Made by a program: the position numbers and the translations under genes. A stretch of 64,000 nt of DNA from NCBI RefSeq assembly GCF_016917755.1, contig NZ_CP070326.1, positions 8,246,001 through 8,310,000 on the forward strand, written 5' to 3'. The stretch is from Streptomyces noursei. GTDB lineage: Bacteria; Actinomycetota; Actinomycetes; Streptomycetales; Streptomycetaceae. The notes below the pieces were generated by a model. The model did no database searches, was not told the origin of the DNA, and saw only the letters and a list, made by a program, of their open reading frames with translations. The stretch's first letter is position 1; every line of letters starts with the position of its first letter. Below, in pieces: positions 48,813-57,787 of this stretch.

Positions 48813-51800
48813 GTGTCGTTAATGCTGCCGGACGCACTTGAGTGGGTCCTCGAAATGCTGGGGTTCAACTGGCCCACGGCAGACGAAGACAAATTACGGG
48901 AATCCGCCCAGCAGTGGCGGAACTTCGCATCCGGCGTGGAAGAGCTCCAGCAGCGCGGCGTCACCGCTGCCGGCAATGTGGTGTCCCAGAACTCCGGCGA
49001 CTCGATCGACGGCTTCAACACCACCTGGGAGAAGTTCAACGGAGGTTCCGGCTCCGGGTACTTCGCCGACGCCCGGACCGCCGCGGAGACCATCGCCGTC
49101 GCCCTGGACGTCGCCGCCGGCCTCGTCATCGGCATGAAAGTCGCGGTGATCGCCCAATTGGCGATCCTTGCGGCGGAGATCATCGCGGCCCAGGCGGCGG
49201 CGCCGTTCACGTTCGGCCTGTCGGAGATCGGCGTTGCGGCGGCAACCGCGGCGACCCGGGCGATCGTCCGGAAAATCATCAAGGAGGCCGCGAAGCAGGT
49301 CCTCGACGCGGCGCTGGAAACCGCCAAGGAGCCCGCGGTCTCGGCGCTCCAGGCCATGATCTCGGACGTCATCGCGCAGTCCGTGAACATGAGCTTCGGC
49401 GCGCAGAACGGATTCGACGTCGGCCGGACCGTCAACAAGGGCGCCGAGGAAGGCGTCAACGCGCTCAAGAACTCGGGGCAGACGTTCACCGAGGCGTTGC
49501 GCGACGGCGCGGGCGCCAAGGCGGGCCACCACGTCCGCAACGGTCTGGAATCAGCCGCCGGCCACAACTCCGGCGGCGACTCGGGCGGCGGTTCGGGACA
49601 TGAGTCCGCAGGCGGCGGGAGCGGGGGCGGAAACACCTCCTCAGGATCCGACACTTCGGGCGGCGGCCAGTCGTCGCCCGGGGGCAACCACTCGCCGTCG
49701 AGCGGCAGCAACTCACCCTCGGATAGCGGTAGTTCATCGCCCGGAGGCGGCGGATCGCCGTCGGGAGGCGACGGCTCATCGTCCACGGGTGGGGCACCGG
49801 CGGGTGGATCGTCCGCGGGCGGAACGTCAGCCGGCGCATCGTCGGCGAGTGGTGGGGCCACCGCATCGGGCGGATCGTCGTCGGCAGGCCATTCCACCCC
49901 CACGAACAACTCCTCGACGCCGCCGAACTCCTCTCCCGACGGCGGGAGCTCAGCTGCCGACGGCGGAAGTTCCTCCTCGGCCGGAGGTAGCGGTCACTCG
50001 CCGGACGGCGGTAACTCGCCCCGGCCGGCGCATTCCGCCGCCCCGCCGCCGAGCCAACTGACGCCGTTCGACGCGGGTTACCGGGAAGCACAGGCGGCAT
50101 CGCCCACGCCTGACGCCTCGTCGTCCGCGACCTCTTCCCCGTCGTCCTCGGATTCGTCCGCCCGACCGAACACCGATACACCCACCTCCCACGACACCAG
50201 CAACAACGACAGCAACACCGACACCAGCACCAACACCGCCCCACGCCCGGACTCCGCTGCCCCCACTCCCGAACATCACAGCAACGGGATCGGCGACCCC
50301 AACGGCGGCAGTGGCAACACTGGCGGCGTTGGCACCACTGGTGGCAGCGTCACCAACAGTGGGAACGACGGCAGCACTGACACCAGTACCCATACGGGCC
50401 CGCAACCGCAGCACGCGCCATCACCAGCCCCTGACCCATCTCCCTCCCCGTCCCCTTCCCCCTCCCCGTCCCCGACGCCGGACCACTCCGGCACCCAGCA
50501 CGACGACGGCAACAGCAACAGCAACGGCGGGGGCAGCCGTCCCAGCATGCCGACGGGCGGTGGAGTGGCATCGGGCGGCGGCGCTCCCCATGCGGCCCCG
50601 TCCGGACACGGGTACTCCGGTCCCTCCTCGTCCGGTGCGCCGCACCAGCCCGATCCCAACCGGCCCCAGGACGACGGCCCGGTCACCGTGCACACGGAGA
50701 GCGCGACCCTGGCACCTCCGCCGCCGGGCAGCGCCCAGCCGTCGCATGCAGGCGGCGAGACCCCCGGCTCGGCCGCCGCCCCGCCGCCGTCTACACAGCA
50801 ATCGCCGCAGCCCGGCGTCGTCATGGGCGGCGGCACCATGCCTGCGGGCTCTCCCGCCGGGACTCCCGTGGGCGGATCCCCGTCCGCTACGACACCCCCG
50901 CGGTCGACCGCCCCGTCCTCCCCCGCCGGCAACGGCGGCGCACCCCCGCGCGGCACGCCGACCCGGGACCCGCGGAACCCCACCGCGGCCGACCAGTCGT
51001 CGCGCCCACGGCCCACACCTGCGCGTAGCACCGCCCAACCGCCGCGCACCGAGCGTCCGCACGGCGAGCAGCCGTCCCCGCGTCCGTCCCGGCCCGCGCA
51101 GCAACCGCCCCACACCAGCGACGCACCGCCGTCGCCCACCACCCCTGACCACGACTCGCAGTCGCCGAACACCAACCACGACCCCAAGCCGGACAGCGAG
51201 TCGCGCCCCAAGGACGACCAAGCGCCGGACAACAAGGACGTCACTTCCCACACGCCCGACCCATCTGACCCATCTGACGTGTCTGACGTGTCTGACACGT
51301 CAGATGCACCTGACGCATCCGACGCCACCGCCACCCCGGACGACCGTCCCAGCCTCGACGAGATCCGGTCCGGTATCCAGGAGTCCCCCGGCGGCCTGCT
51401 GCCGCCCGACACCGTGGACCAGCAGGCGCTGGAGAACGCCGTCCCGCGCAATGACGACGGCAGCCCACAGCGCTTCCCCGATCCGACGGCCGGCTGGGCC
51501 CAGTTGCAGAACGACGGCGGCACCAACGTGCCGGGCCGTTCCAACAACTGCGCCGACTGCAGTCGTTCGTTCCTGGAGACCTGGTACGGCAACCCCCAGG
51601 TCTCCGCGCCCCGGACCCCCGACCAGACCCCGGACGGGACCCCGGACCACTGGTCGCCGGAGTCCAAGGCCAACGAGAACATCATCGACTGGGCCGGGGC
51701 GCCGCACTCCTACGCCGGCACCAGCCCGGACGGGCACCATGCCATCGCCCAGGAGTTGCTGAAGGCAGGGCCGGGCTCCGCGGCGATCGTCCAGGTCAAC

Positions 51801-54023
51801 TGGGCGGACGGCGGCGGTCATGCGTTCAACGCCGTCAACCACAACGGGAAGATCGTCTGGGTCGACACCCAGAGCGGTGAGGTCAGCCACCACCCCATCA
51901 ACACCGAGGGCGCCACTGACGTCTTCCACATCCCGCTGGACGCCGACCGGAAGCCGCTGCATCCCGCCCCGGATGCCTCCAACGGTTCCGGTGCCACCGA
52001 TTCGCACCACAAGTCCGACGGCACGGACTCCGACCACACTGCGCACGCGGACCAGTCGCCCCCTGCGGCGAACGGTTCCCACGACTCGGGCGACGGCACC
52101 GCGAGGCGTGGCGCACCGAGCCCGGACCACGGGAAGGACGAGCGGCCTTCGGCGGCCGACCCCGCCGCCCTCAAGCGCAAGGCCAGCGAACAGCCTTCGC
52201 CCGACGGTGAGTCCGTCAGCTCGCCCCCCGAGTCCGGGTCCGATTCCCACCGGCGGACCCGAATAAAGGTGGGCGGGGAGGGACAGCCGGGCCAGCAGTC
52301 TGGTACCGATCCCCACACCGACACCCCGTCACCGCCCCAGGCGACCCTCGGTTCCCTCCCGGACCACATGGACGCCCTGGGCCTCGACGACCACCGCATG
52401 GACGTCGACGACGACCACACGCAACAGCATTCACCGCCACAGCAGGCACCGCAGACCCAAGGGACGAACACCGGCTCCGGCACGGCGGAGCATCCCACCT
52501 CCGGGCCGCCGTACGGCAAGCCCACTCCCGATGCCCCGATGGATCTCGACGGCCAGCCGCCCGCCGGGCCGTCGAACAGCGGCGGCGGCAACGCCTCCGA
52601 GCAGGATCACGGGCAGTCGACCGGCTCCACGGCGGACCCGAAGAAGGACAACGGGAACAACACGGACGGCGGGAAGGGCGACAACAAGACCGACAACAAG
52701 ACCGACGGCAAGACAGACGGCAAGACAGACGGCAAAACGGACGGCAAGACGGACGGCAAAGAGCCCTACTCCGATCCGCGTGATCGCGGCACGAGCGACA
52801 CCTCCAAGCAGGAGAAGGAGGGGAAGCACACTCTCGACGCGGAGAAGAAGGATTCCAAGGAGTACGGGAAGGTTCCGGACAAGCTCCAGGCGCAGCTCCG
52901 CAACGATCGGGACGTGCACCGCATCCCACTCGACCGGGTCCACGACCGGCTGACCGGCTGGGCGGACGACGGAAGTTTGGCACGGGTGCTCCGGGCCTCT
53001 TCCGGCCATCCGCAGACCAACGGCCCCGACGCGGGCAAGGGCCCGCAGAAGTTCACCCAGAGCGACCTGGAGAAGCGGCTGCCCGGATTCCAGGACTTGG
53101 ACCGCGGTGAGAAACTCGCCGTCGTCTCGTCCCTGACCCGGCTCAGTGTGGGATTCCACGAGCAGCACGGTGTCGGCAGCAATCCGGTGGACGTCGACAA
53201 GCCGTACCGTCCTCCGAACGAGCCGGATGCCAAGGACGGCACCACGGACAGTGCCGCCAAGAACTCCGACGAGTCACTGGGTGTCCGAGGGCACCGCAAC
53301 AGTGGCAACAAGTACCTCGACAAGCTGAAGCACGACGGTCCGATGCCGGAGAGCCTGAAGCAGAACAGTCCGGACTTCACAGACCGCAACTACGCGGTGT
53401 TGGAGGTCGAAGGGCCGCCGCCCGCGCGGGAAACCCACTACGTTGCCGATTCCTCGGTTCCGGTGGGCGAGAAGTACGTGTCGGGACGCCACTCGGAGAA
53501 ACATCTCATGGAGTGGCTTAATCGGGCCAATCAAGAGGGCGCGCAATACAGCGCGAAGGCCCTCTACACCGAGCGTGAACCGTGCGGCAACGGCCAGGGG
53601 CACGCGAAGTGTTCGAACGTGCTGAGGGAAATGACTCCTAAAGACACGAAGGTGTACTACAGCACGACCTACCGAACCGACCCGGAAGACGTCAAGGCGA
53701 AGAAGCAGCTCGACACGGAGAAGAAGAAGCTGAAGAAGGAGTTCGACAAGAAGCCCATCGCCGGCGTGCAGAAGGAGATCAACGACCGGCTCGATCGCCG
53801 CGAGGGCAAGAGCGCGAATTGGATCGCGGCAGAGAAGGGCAAGATCGACAAGCTCAGCGAAGCGGAACAGCGCAAGAAGCTCTCGGACATGATCGACGCG
53901 GAGTTCACCAAGCGTAAGAACGGGATGACGACGCCCGAAAAGCAGGCGATGGTCCGCGAAATGGACCGGCATATCGCCCATCTGGACTCGACCTGGAAGA
54001 AGATTCAGCCGAGTCTGCTGTAG
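48813..54023 (+). CDS. Polymorphic toxin: WXG100-like head, papain-like domain, C-terminal deaminase-fold domain
   Basis: 1736 residues from GTG 48813. Residues 1-235 are a WXG100/CpnT-like helical export head (LEWVLEMLGFNWPTADEDKLRE). Residues 240-860 are Ser/Gly/Pro-rich. Near 880-1050 is a papain-like toxin domain: RSNNCADCSRSFLETWYG (Cys near 907), GGHAFNAVNHNGKIVWVDTQSG (His near 1001, Asp near 1015). A second low-complexity stretch includes KTDGKTDGKTDGKTDG. Then a helical pretoxin-like region, and a deaminase-fold domain near 1515-1625 with RHSEKHLMEWL (HxE) and TEREPCGNGQGHAKCSNVL (PC-x8-C), matching the XOO_2897/SCP1.201-like deaminase toxins. A Lys-rich helical tail ends it. Codons 3 and 28 are TTA. 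Expected target: nucleic acid. Confidence 0.8.
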   Translation: MSLMLPDALEWVLEMLGFNWPTADEDKLRESAQQWRNFASGVEELQQRGVTAAGNVVSQNSGDSIDGFNTTWEKFNGGSGSGYFADARTAAETIAVALDVAAGLVIGMKVAVIAQLAILAAEIIAAQAAAPFTFGLSEIGVAAATAATRAIVRKIIKEAAKQVLDAALETAKEPAVSALQAMISDVIAQSVNMSFGAQNGFDVGRTVNKGAEEGVNALKNSGQTFTEALRDGAGAKAGHHVRNGLESAAGHNSGGDSGGGSGHESAGGGSGGGNTSSGSDTSGGGQSSPGGNHSPSSGSNSPSDSGSSSPGGGGSPSGGDGSSSTGGAPAGGSSAGGTSAGASSASGGATASGGSSSAGHSTPTNNSSTPPNSSPDGGSSAADGGSSSSAGGSGHSPDGGNSPRPAHSAAPPPSQLTPFDAGYREAQAASPTPDASSSATSSPSSSDSSARPNTDTPTSHDTSNNDSNTDTSTNTAPRPDSAAPTPEHHSNGIGDPNGGSGNTGGVGTTGGSVTNSGNDGSTDTSTHTGPQPQHAPSPAPDPSPSPSPSPSPSPTPDHSGTQHDDGNSNSNGGGSRPSMPTGGGVASGGGAPHAAPSGHGYSGPSSSGAPHQPDPNRPQDDGPVTVHTESATLAPPPPGSAQPSHAGGETPGSAAAPPPSTQQSPQPGVVMGGGTMPAGSPAGTPVGGSPSATTPPRSTAPSSPAGNGGAPPRGTPTRDPRNPTAADQSSRPRPTPARSTAQPPRTERPHGEQPSPRPSRPAQQPPHTSDAPPSPTTPDHDSQSPNTNHDPKPDSESRPKDDQAPDNKDVTSHTPDPSDPSDVSDVSDTSDAPDASDATATPDDRPSLDEIRSGIQESPGGLLPPDTVDQQALENAVPRNDDGSPQRFPDPTAGWAQLQNDGGTNVPGRSNNCADCSRSFLETWYGNPQVSAPRTPDQTPDGTPDHWSPESKANENIIDWAGAPHSYAGTSPDGHHAIAQELLKAGPGSAAIVQVNWADGGGHAFNAVNHNGKIVWVDTQSGEVSHHPINTEGATDVFHIPLDADRKPLHPAPDASNGSGATDSHHKSDGTDSDHTAHADQSPPAANGSHDSGDGTARRGAPSPDHGKDERPSAADPAALKRKASEQPSPDGESVSSPPESGSDSHRRTRIKVGGEGQPGQQSGTDPHTDTPSPPQATLGSLPDHMDALGLDDHRMDVDDDHTQQHSPPQQAPQTQGTNTGSGTAEHPTSGPPYGKPTPDAPMDLDGQPPAGPSNSGGGNASEQDHGQSTGSTADPKKDNGNNTDGGKGDNKTDNKTDGKTDGKTDGKTDGKTDGKEPYSDPRDRGTSDTSKQEKEGKHTLDAEKKDSKEYGKVPDKLQAQLRNDRDVHRIPLDRVHDRLTGWADDGSLARVLRASSGHPQTNGPDAGKGPQKFTQSDLEKRLPGFQDLDRGEKLAVVSSLTRLSVGFHEQHGVGSNPVDVDKPYRPPNEPDAKDGTTDSAAKNSDESLGVRGHRNSGNKYLDKLKHDGPMPESLKQNSPDFTDRNYAVLEVEGPPPARETHYVADSSVPVGEKYVSGRHSEKHLMEWLNRANQEGAQYSAKALYTEREPCGNGQGHAKCSNVLREMTPKDTKVYYSTTYRTDPEDVKAKKQLDTEKKKLKKEFDKKPIAGVQKEINDRLDRREGKSANWIAAEKGKIDKLSEAEQRKKLSDMIDAEFTKRKNGMTTPEKQAMVREMDRHIAHLDSTWKKIQPSLL

Positions 54024-54047
54024 CGGACAGCGCCGACGCACTCCGCG

Positions 54048-54084
54048 GGTGCCGCCGCCGGCCTTCTGCCACGGCGGCGGCACC
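54048..54084. terminator. Bidirectional terminator between toxin and HEAT-repeat gene
   Basis: GGTGCCGCCGCCG and CGGCGGCGGCACC form a perfect 13-bp stem with an 11-base loop, 24 bp after the toxin stop and 14 bp from the convergent gene's stop. Confidence 0.75.
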
Positions 54085-54098
54085 GCCTCGGGGCGCCC

Positions 54099-55082
54099 TC
54101 AGATGTCCAGGGCGCCGCGGAACCGGCCGTGCCCGACGTCCGGGTCGGTCACCGCGAGCCAGCCGTGCCCGACCCGGTCGAGCACCTCGACCACGGTCGG
54201 CTGGATGGAGATCGAGGAAGCGACCTCCTCCGGATCACGGACGCCCTCGGCGTACTGCTCGGCGTCGTCGTCCTCGTCGTCGTACGCGTCGCCGCCCGCC
54301 ATCAAGTTCCGCTCGAATTCCATCGGTTCCCCGATCCACTCCGGGTCGCCGTAGGTGCGGTAGCCGCGCTTGTCGTGTCCGTTCTCCGAAACCCACCACA
54401 CTTGCGCGCCGTTGTAGTCGTCGATGGCGTAGAAGTGGGCTTCCCGGCAGCGCGCACTGAGTCGTGTCACGATCTGCGCCCAGTTGTCGTTGAGGTAATC
54501 GGCACCGTAGATCAGTCGCCAGCCGTCGAATTCCGGGGTGATGAAGACCCGGTATGCCGTGGTGACGCCGCCGTCTTCCGTGGGGCGCCGGAGGGAATTC
54601 TCGTGCTCGACGGCGGCGGACAGCCCCATGGCCGTCGTGACCGGGCGGACGTCGTGCAGGTCCAACGCCCGGACGATATCGCCGATTTCCGCCTCGGGCA
54701 CCGCGATCCAGCAGTCGGCAGGCAGATCGCCCGGCTCCTCGTCCGGCAGTTTGATCTGCACCAACCGCTCCACGGCCGCCCGATCCGCGTCACTGAGGGC
54801 ATCGGCGCCGCCGATCGTGGCCAGCATGCGCAGCGCGGCCTTCCGCAGGCTTCCGGGACCCTCCGCGCGCACCTCGCGGAGCGGATCGATTGCCGCGTCC
54901 CCCAGGCTTTCCAGACAGGATTCCGCGGCCGAGCTGCCCGGCGTTTCGTCATTGCGCAGCAGCGGCAGCAGGTGTTCGACGACCGGGGCCCCGAGAGCGG
55001 TCAGTGCTTCCTGTGCGGCCGCGCGATCCTCCCGGCTCTCGGATGCCAGACGACGTACCAGTGCGGCGATCTCCTCACTCAT
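54099..55082 (-). CDS. HEAT-repeat protein, candidate immunity factor
   Basis: 327 residues from ATG 55082 (MSEEIAALVRRLAS). The first 140 residues are alternating helices of the HEAT type: REDRAAAQEALTALGAPVVEHLLPLLR, SAAESCLESLGDAAIDPLREV, LRKAALRMLATIGG. The rest is a mixed alpha/beta part (VFITPEFDGWRLIYGADYLND, AHFYAIDDYNGAQVWWVSENG) found with such repeats in immunity-like proteins, with an Asp/Glu-rich loop (AYDDEDDDAEQYAEG). It is convergent with the toxin gene and separated from it by a shared terminator. Acidic immunity proteins against basic toxins are common, so the pairing is reasonable but unproven. Confidence 0.7.
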   Translation of the reverse strand: MSEEIAALVRRLASESREDRAAAQEALTALGAPVVEHLLPLLRNDETPGSSAAESCLESLGDAAIDPLREVRAEGPGSLRKAALRMLATIGGADALSDADRAAVERLVQIKLPDEEPGDLPADCWIAVPEAEIGDIVRALDLHDVRPVTTAMGLSAAVEHENSLRRPTEDGGVTTAYRVFITPEFDGWRLIYGADYLNDNWAQIVTRLSARCREAHFYAIDDYNGAQVWWVSENGHDKRGYRTYGDPEWIGEPMEFERNLMAGGDAYDDEDDDAEQYAEGVRDPEEVASSISIQPTVVEVLDRVGHGWLAVTDPDVGHGRFRGALDI

Positions 55083-55394
55083 GCGTCCGACCCTAACCGA
55101 GCGGTCCGGGCGACTTGCCATCCGCCGGAAAGGCCAAAGTGCGCTCATCTCGACAGTCGGCGCACCGTCCCCCGTCAACGCCAACTCCCCGTAGAAATCC
55201 ACGTTCCGGCCCACGTCGGCCCCAGTTTTCCCCACCCGCGCCCCACCCCACCCGGCCCGTTCCCGGTGAAATCCGCGGAGGTCCGGGAAACGGTGCGGAA
55301 GAGTCGCGGTCAGCGAAGGGCAAGGACGCCGATCGGGCCCCCTTCGACCCAGCAAGGAACCGCCACTTTTGCCCCGTTACGCTACATTCCCTCC

Positions 55395-55850
55395 ATGTCC
55401 AATGAACCGATGCGCCTGCCAGATCTCTCCTCCCGGCCGCACCAACTCGCCGTCGAACGACTCATGAGCGGAACGCCGGCCGCGCTGTACCGGGCCTGGA
55501 CCGAGCAGTTCGACCGCTGGTTCGCGGCCCCCGGATCGGTGCTGATGGAGGGCCGGGTGAACACGGCGTTCTTCTTCGAGACAGAGCACGAGGGGGCCCG
55601 CCACCCGCACTACGGCCGCTTCCTGCGGCTCGATCCGGATCGGCTGGTCGAGCTGACGTGGGTCACCGGCGCGGGCGGAACCCAGGGCGCGGAGACCGTG
55701 GTCACGGTCGCATTCGCCGCCGAGGGCTCCGGGACGCGGCTGCGGCTCAGCCATGCCGGGTTCGCCGACGAGGCGGCGCGCGACCGTCACCGGGACGCCT
55801 GGCCGCACGTCCTGGAACAGCTCGACCGGCGCATCGGGGCTGCGCACTGA
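55395..55850 (+). CDS. SRPBCC/AHSA1 family protein
   Basis: 151 residues from ATG 55395. Pattern of the helix-grip (START/AHSA1) fold: VERLMSGTPAALYRAWTEQFDRWFA, then VNTAFFFETEHEGARHPHYGRFLRLDPDRLVELTW, then a strand GTRLRLSHAGFADEAARDRHRDAWPHVLEQLDR. The latter two segments are the signature of AHSA1-like proteins with a hydrophobic ligand cavity. The ligand is unknown. The preceding gap of about 310 bp from the HEAT-protein start holds no clear gene; the ORFs seen there are antisense. Confidence 0.85.
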   Translation: MSNEPMRLPDLSSRPHQLAVERLMSGTPAALYRAWTEQFDRWFAAPGSVLMEGRVNTAFFFETEHEGARHPHYGRFLRLDPDRLVELTWVTGAGGTQGAETVVTVAFAAEGSGTRLRLSHAGFADEAARDRHRDAWPHVLEQLDRRIGAAH

Positions 55851-56065
55851 CGCCCCCGACCGGGCCGAGAGGGACCCTGGGCGAGCCGAGGAGAGACCAC
55901 GGAAAGGCCGTGGAAGGGCCGATGGAAGGGCCACGGGGAGACCGAACCGAGCGCGGGACGAAGGCCACGATGCGTCCGATGGCCGGGAGAGAGCAGTGCG
56001 CATCGCCGCACCACACCTGCTGACGCAGCGTCAAGATCCTGGATGGCAAAAAAGATGGGGCTGAT

Positions 56066-56090
56066 GTTTTGTTCCGCGAACGAAGGGCAG
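56066..56090 (+). promoter_or_regulatory. Possible sigma-B-type promoter of the sigma factor gene
   Basis: GTTT (56066-56069), 15-bp spacer and GGGCAG (56085-56090) resemble the GTTT/GGGTAT-type promoters read by Streptomyces sigma-B/F family factors, 44 bp before the ATG. Autoregulation of such sigma genes is known; the -10 match is partial. Confidence 0.4.
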
Positions 56091-56133
56091 ACGCGGCTTA
56101 CCGGACCATGATCCAAATTATGGGAGGGCAGCC

Positions 56134-57033
56134 ATGACGACGGCAGTTTCCACACACACCGGAACGCGGCACGGCCAGCGCCAGGTACAGGGCCACCGGA
56201 CCGTGAGTTCCGGAACCGGCGGACTGCCGTACATCGCGGAGGCGTCCAAGATGGCGCCGAAGGACGCCAAGGCACTGTCCCGGCCGTTCTTCGAGCGGCT
56301 CGCGGTGCTGGAGGAGGGCACCCACGCGTACCAGTACGTGCGCAACACGCTCGTCGAGATGAACCTCTCCCTCGTCCGGTACGCCGCCGCCCGGTTCCGC
56401 AACCGCGGCGGCGATCCGAGCGAGATGGAGGACATCGTCCAGGTCGGCACCATCGGGCTGATCAAGGCCATCGACCGCTTCGACCTGTCCCGCGAGGTCG
56501 AGTTCACGACGTTCGCGGTGCCCTACATCGTGGGCGAGATCAAGCGGTTCTTCCGGGACGCCACCTGGGCGGTCCACGTACCGCGGCGGTTGCAGGAGCT
56601 GCGGATCGACATCGCCCAGGCAAAGGAGCGCCTCTTCGCCCGCCTGGACCGGGACCCCACGGTCGCCGAGCTCGCCGAGCACCTCGGCCTGGGCGAGGAC
56701 GAGGTGATCGACGGGCTGATCGCCGGCAACGGCTACACCGCGGGGTCGCTGGACCAGCCCAGCGACCCGGCCGAGGACGAGTCGGCCCGCAGCCTGGCCG
56801 ACGCCCTCGGCGACGAGGACCCGCGGCTGCAGCTCGCCGAGGACCTCCATGCGCTGACCCCCCTGGTCCGGAAGCTCGATCGGCGGGATCGCCGGATCCT
56901 CACCCTGCGGTTCGTCCACGAGAAGACGCAGTCGGAGATCGGCGAGGAGCTCGGGGTGTCACAGATGCATGTCTCCCGGCTGCTCGCCCGGATCCTGGGC
57001 CGGTTGCGGACGGGCCTGATCGGCCAGCCGTGA
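56134..57033 (+). CDS. RNA polymerase sigma factor of the SigB/SigF/SigG family
   Basis: 299 residues. Region 2: MNLSLVRYAAARFRNRGGDPSEMEDIVQVGTIGLIKAIDRFD with the FTTFAVPYIVGEIKRFFRD segment; region 3 RLQELRIDIAQAKERLFARL; region 4 with RDRRILTLRFVHEKTQSEIGEELGVSQMHVSRLLARIL. This is a group 3 sigma factor used for stress and differentiation in actinomycetes. The N-terminal 40 residues are a poorly ordered His/Gly/Thr-rich lead. No anti-sigma factor gene is adjacent, so it may be controlled by one elsewhere. Confidence 0.92.
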   Translation: MTTAVSTHTGTRHGQRQVQGHRTVSSGTGGLPYIAEASKMAPKDAKALSRPFFERLAVLEEGTHAYQYVRNTLVEMNLSLVRYAAARFRNRGGDPSEMEDIVQVGTIGLIKAIDRFDLSREVEFTTFAVPYIVGEIKRFFRDATWAVHVPRRLQELRIDIAQAKERLFARLDRDPTVAELAEHLGLGEDEVIDGLIAGNGYTAGSLDQPSDPAEDESARSLADALGDEDPRLQLAEDLHALTPLVRKLDRRDRRILTLRFVHEKTQSEIGEELGVSQMHVSRLLARILGRLRTGLIGQP

Positions 57034-57087
57034 CGTGACGGCCGGCCAGGCCAGGGGCCGGCGGCCGCGACCCCGACCGGGGGCGCC

Positions 57088-57675
57088 TCACGCGTGCGTG
57101 TCGCGCGGCAGCACGGAGCGGACGTAGACGGCCAGTCGGTCGCGGATCTCGTCGACCGACAGCCCCTCCACGGTGAGCAGGTGCGCGATGAGGTCGGCAC
57201 GGACGGCGGCCAGCAGGGCATGGGCGACGAAGTCGGCGCGCCCGGCGTCGGCGCACTGCGCCAGGCTGTCGCGCAGCGTCGTGTGCCACCAGGTGTAGGA
57301 CGGGCTCCGGTACGGGCTGGCCGCGCCGGCTTCCTCCAGGACGAGGTAGAGGCTCTGGTTGTCCAGTTTGAAGCGGGCCAGGGCGTCGAGTACCGCGGGG
57401 ATCCGCTCGTGCGGCGGGGCGCCGGGCCCCAGCGGGGCGGGTCCTTCGGCGACGGCCCGGCGGAGCGCCGCGGTGCGTCGTTCGGCGAGCGCCTGGAGCA
57501 GTCCCGCCCGGTCGGTGAAGGCCCGGAAGACCGTTCCCTTGCCGACGCCGGCGGCCGACGCGACGGCGTTCATGCTCACCTCGGCGGGACCGCTGCGCGC
57601 GAACAGCGCCTCGGCGGCATCCAGAACGGCTTCACGACTGCGGACGGCGTCCGCGCGCTGTCGGGGTTCGGGCAT
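57088..57675 (-). CDS. TetR/AcrR family transcriptional regulator
   Basis: 195 residues. VLDAAEALFARSGPAEVSMNAVASAAGVGKGTVFRAFTDRAGLL is a full TetR helix-turn-helix with the conserved GVGKGT turn. The C-terminal ligand domain includes LDALARFKLDNQSLYLVLEEAG. Two operator-like inverted repeats lie just upstream of it and of the divergent SnoaL-like gene, so it likely represses the rightward pair encoding a SnoaL-like protein and an NmrA-like reductase. Confidence 0.9.
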   Translation of the reverse strand: MPEPRQRADAVRSREAVLDAAEALFARSGPAEVSMNAVASAAGVGKGTVFRAFTDRAGLLQALAERRTAALRRAVAEGPAPLGPGAPPHERIPAVLDALARFKLDNQSLYLVLEEAGAASPYRSPSYTWWHTTLRDSLAQCADAGRADFVAHALLAAVRADLIAHLLTVEGLSVDEIRDRLAVYVRSVLPRDTHA

Positions 57676-57694
57676 CGGTCATGACCTCTCTTGC

Positions 57695-57738
57695 GATACG
57701 GACCGCCGGTCCGTATCGTCGAAACGGACCGGCGGTCC
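57695..57738. promoter_or_regulatory. Two TetR operators
   Basis: The first is GATACGGACC-GCC-GGTCCGTATC (57695-57717), perfect 10-bp arms. The second (57726-57738) repeats its core as GGACC-GGC-GGTCC, with centres 26 bp apart. The pair fills the space between the TetR start and the SnoaL-like gene, so two dimers may bind on roughly the same face of the DNA. Confidence 0.8.
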
Positions 57739-57787
57739 AACGGTATCGGACGACCGCGCCGCACGCTCCTGATCGAGGAGAAGCGAG

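Noticed and set aside
48677..51685. Large Asp/Pro- and Gly-rich minus-strand frames opposite the toxin linker
   Set aside because: They arise because the toxin linker is Ser/Pro/Gly-rich with regular codons; no ribosome binding sites or domains.
52681..52765. Short repeats (GACGGCAAGACA units) considered as a CRISPR-like array
   Set aside because: They are in-frame 12-bp units encoding KTDG in the toxin linker, with no spacers and no cas genes.
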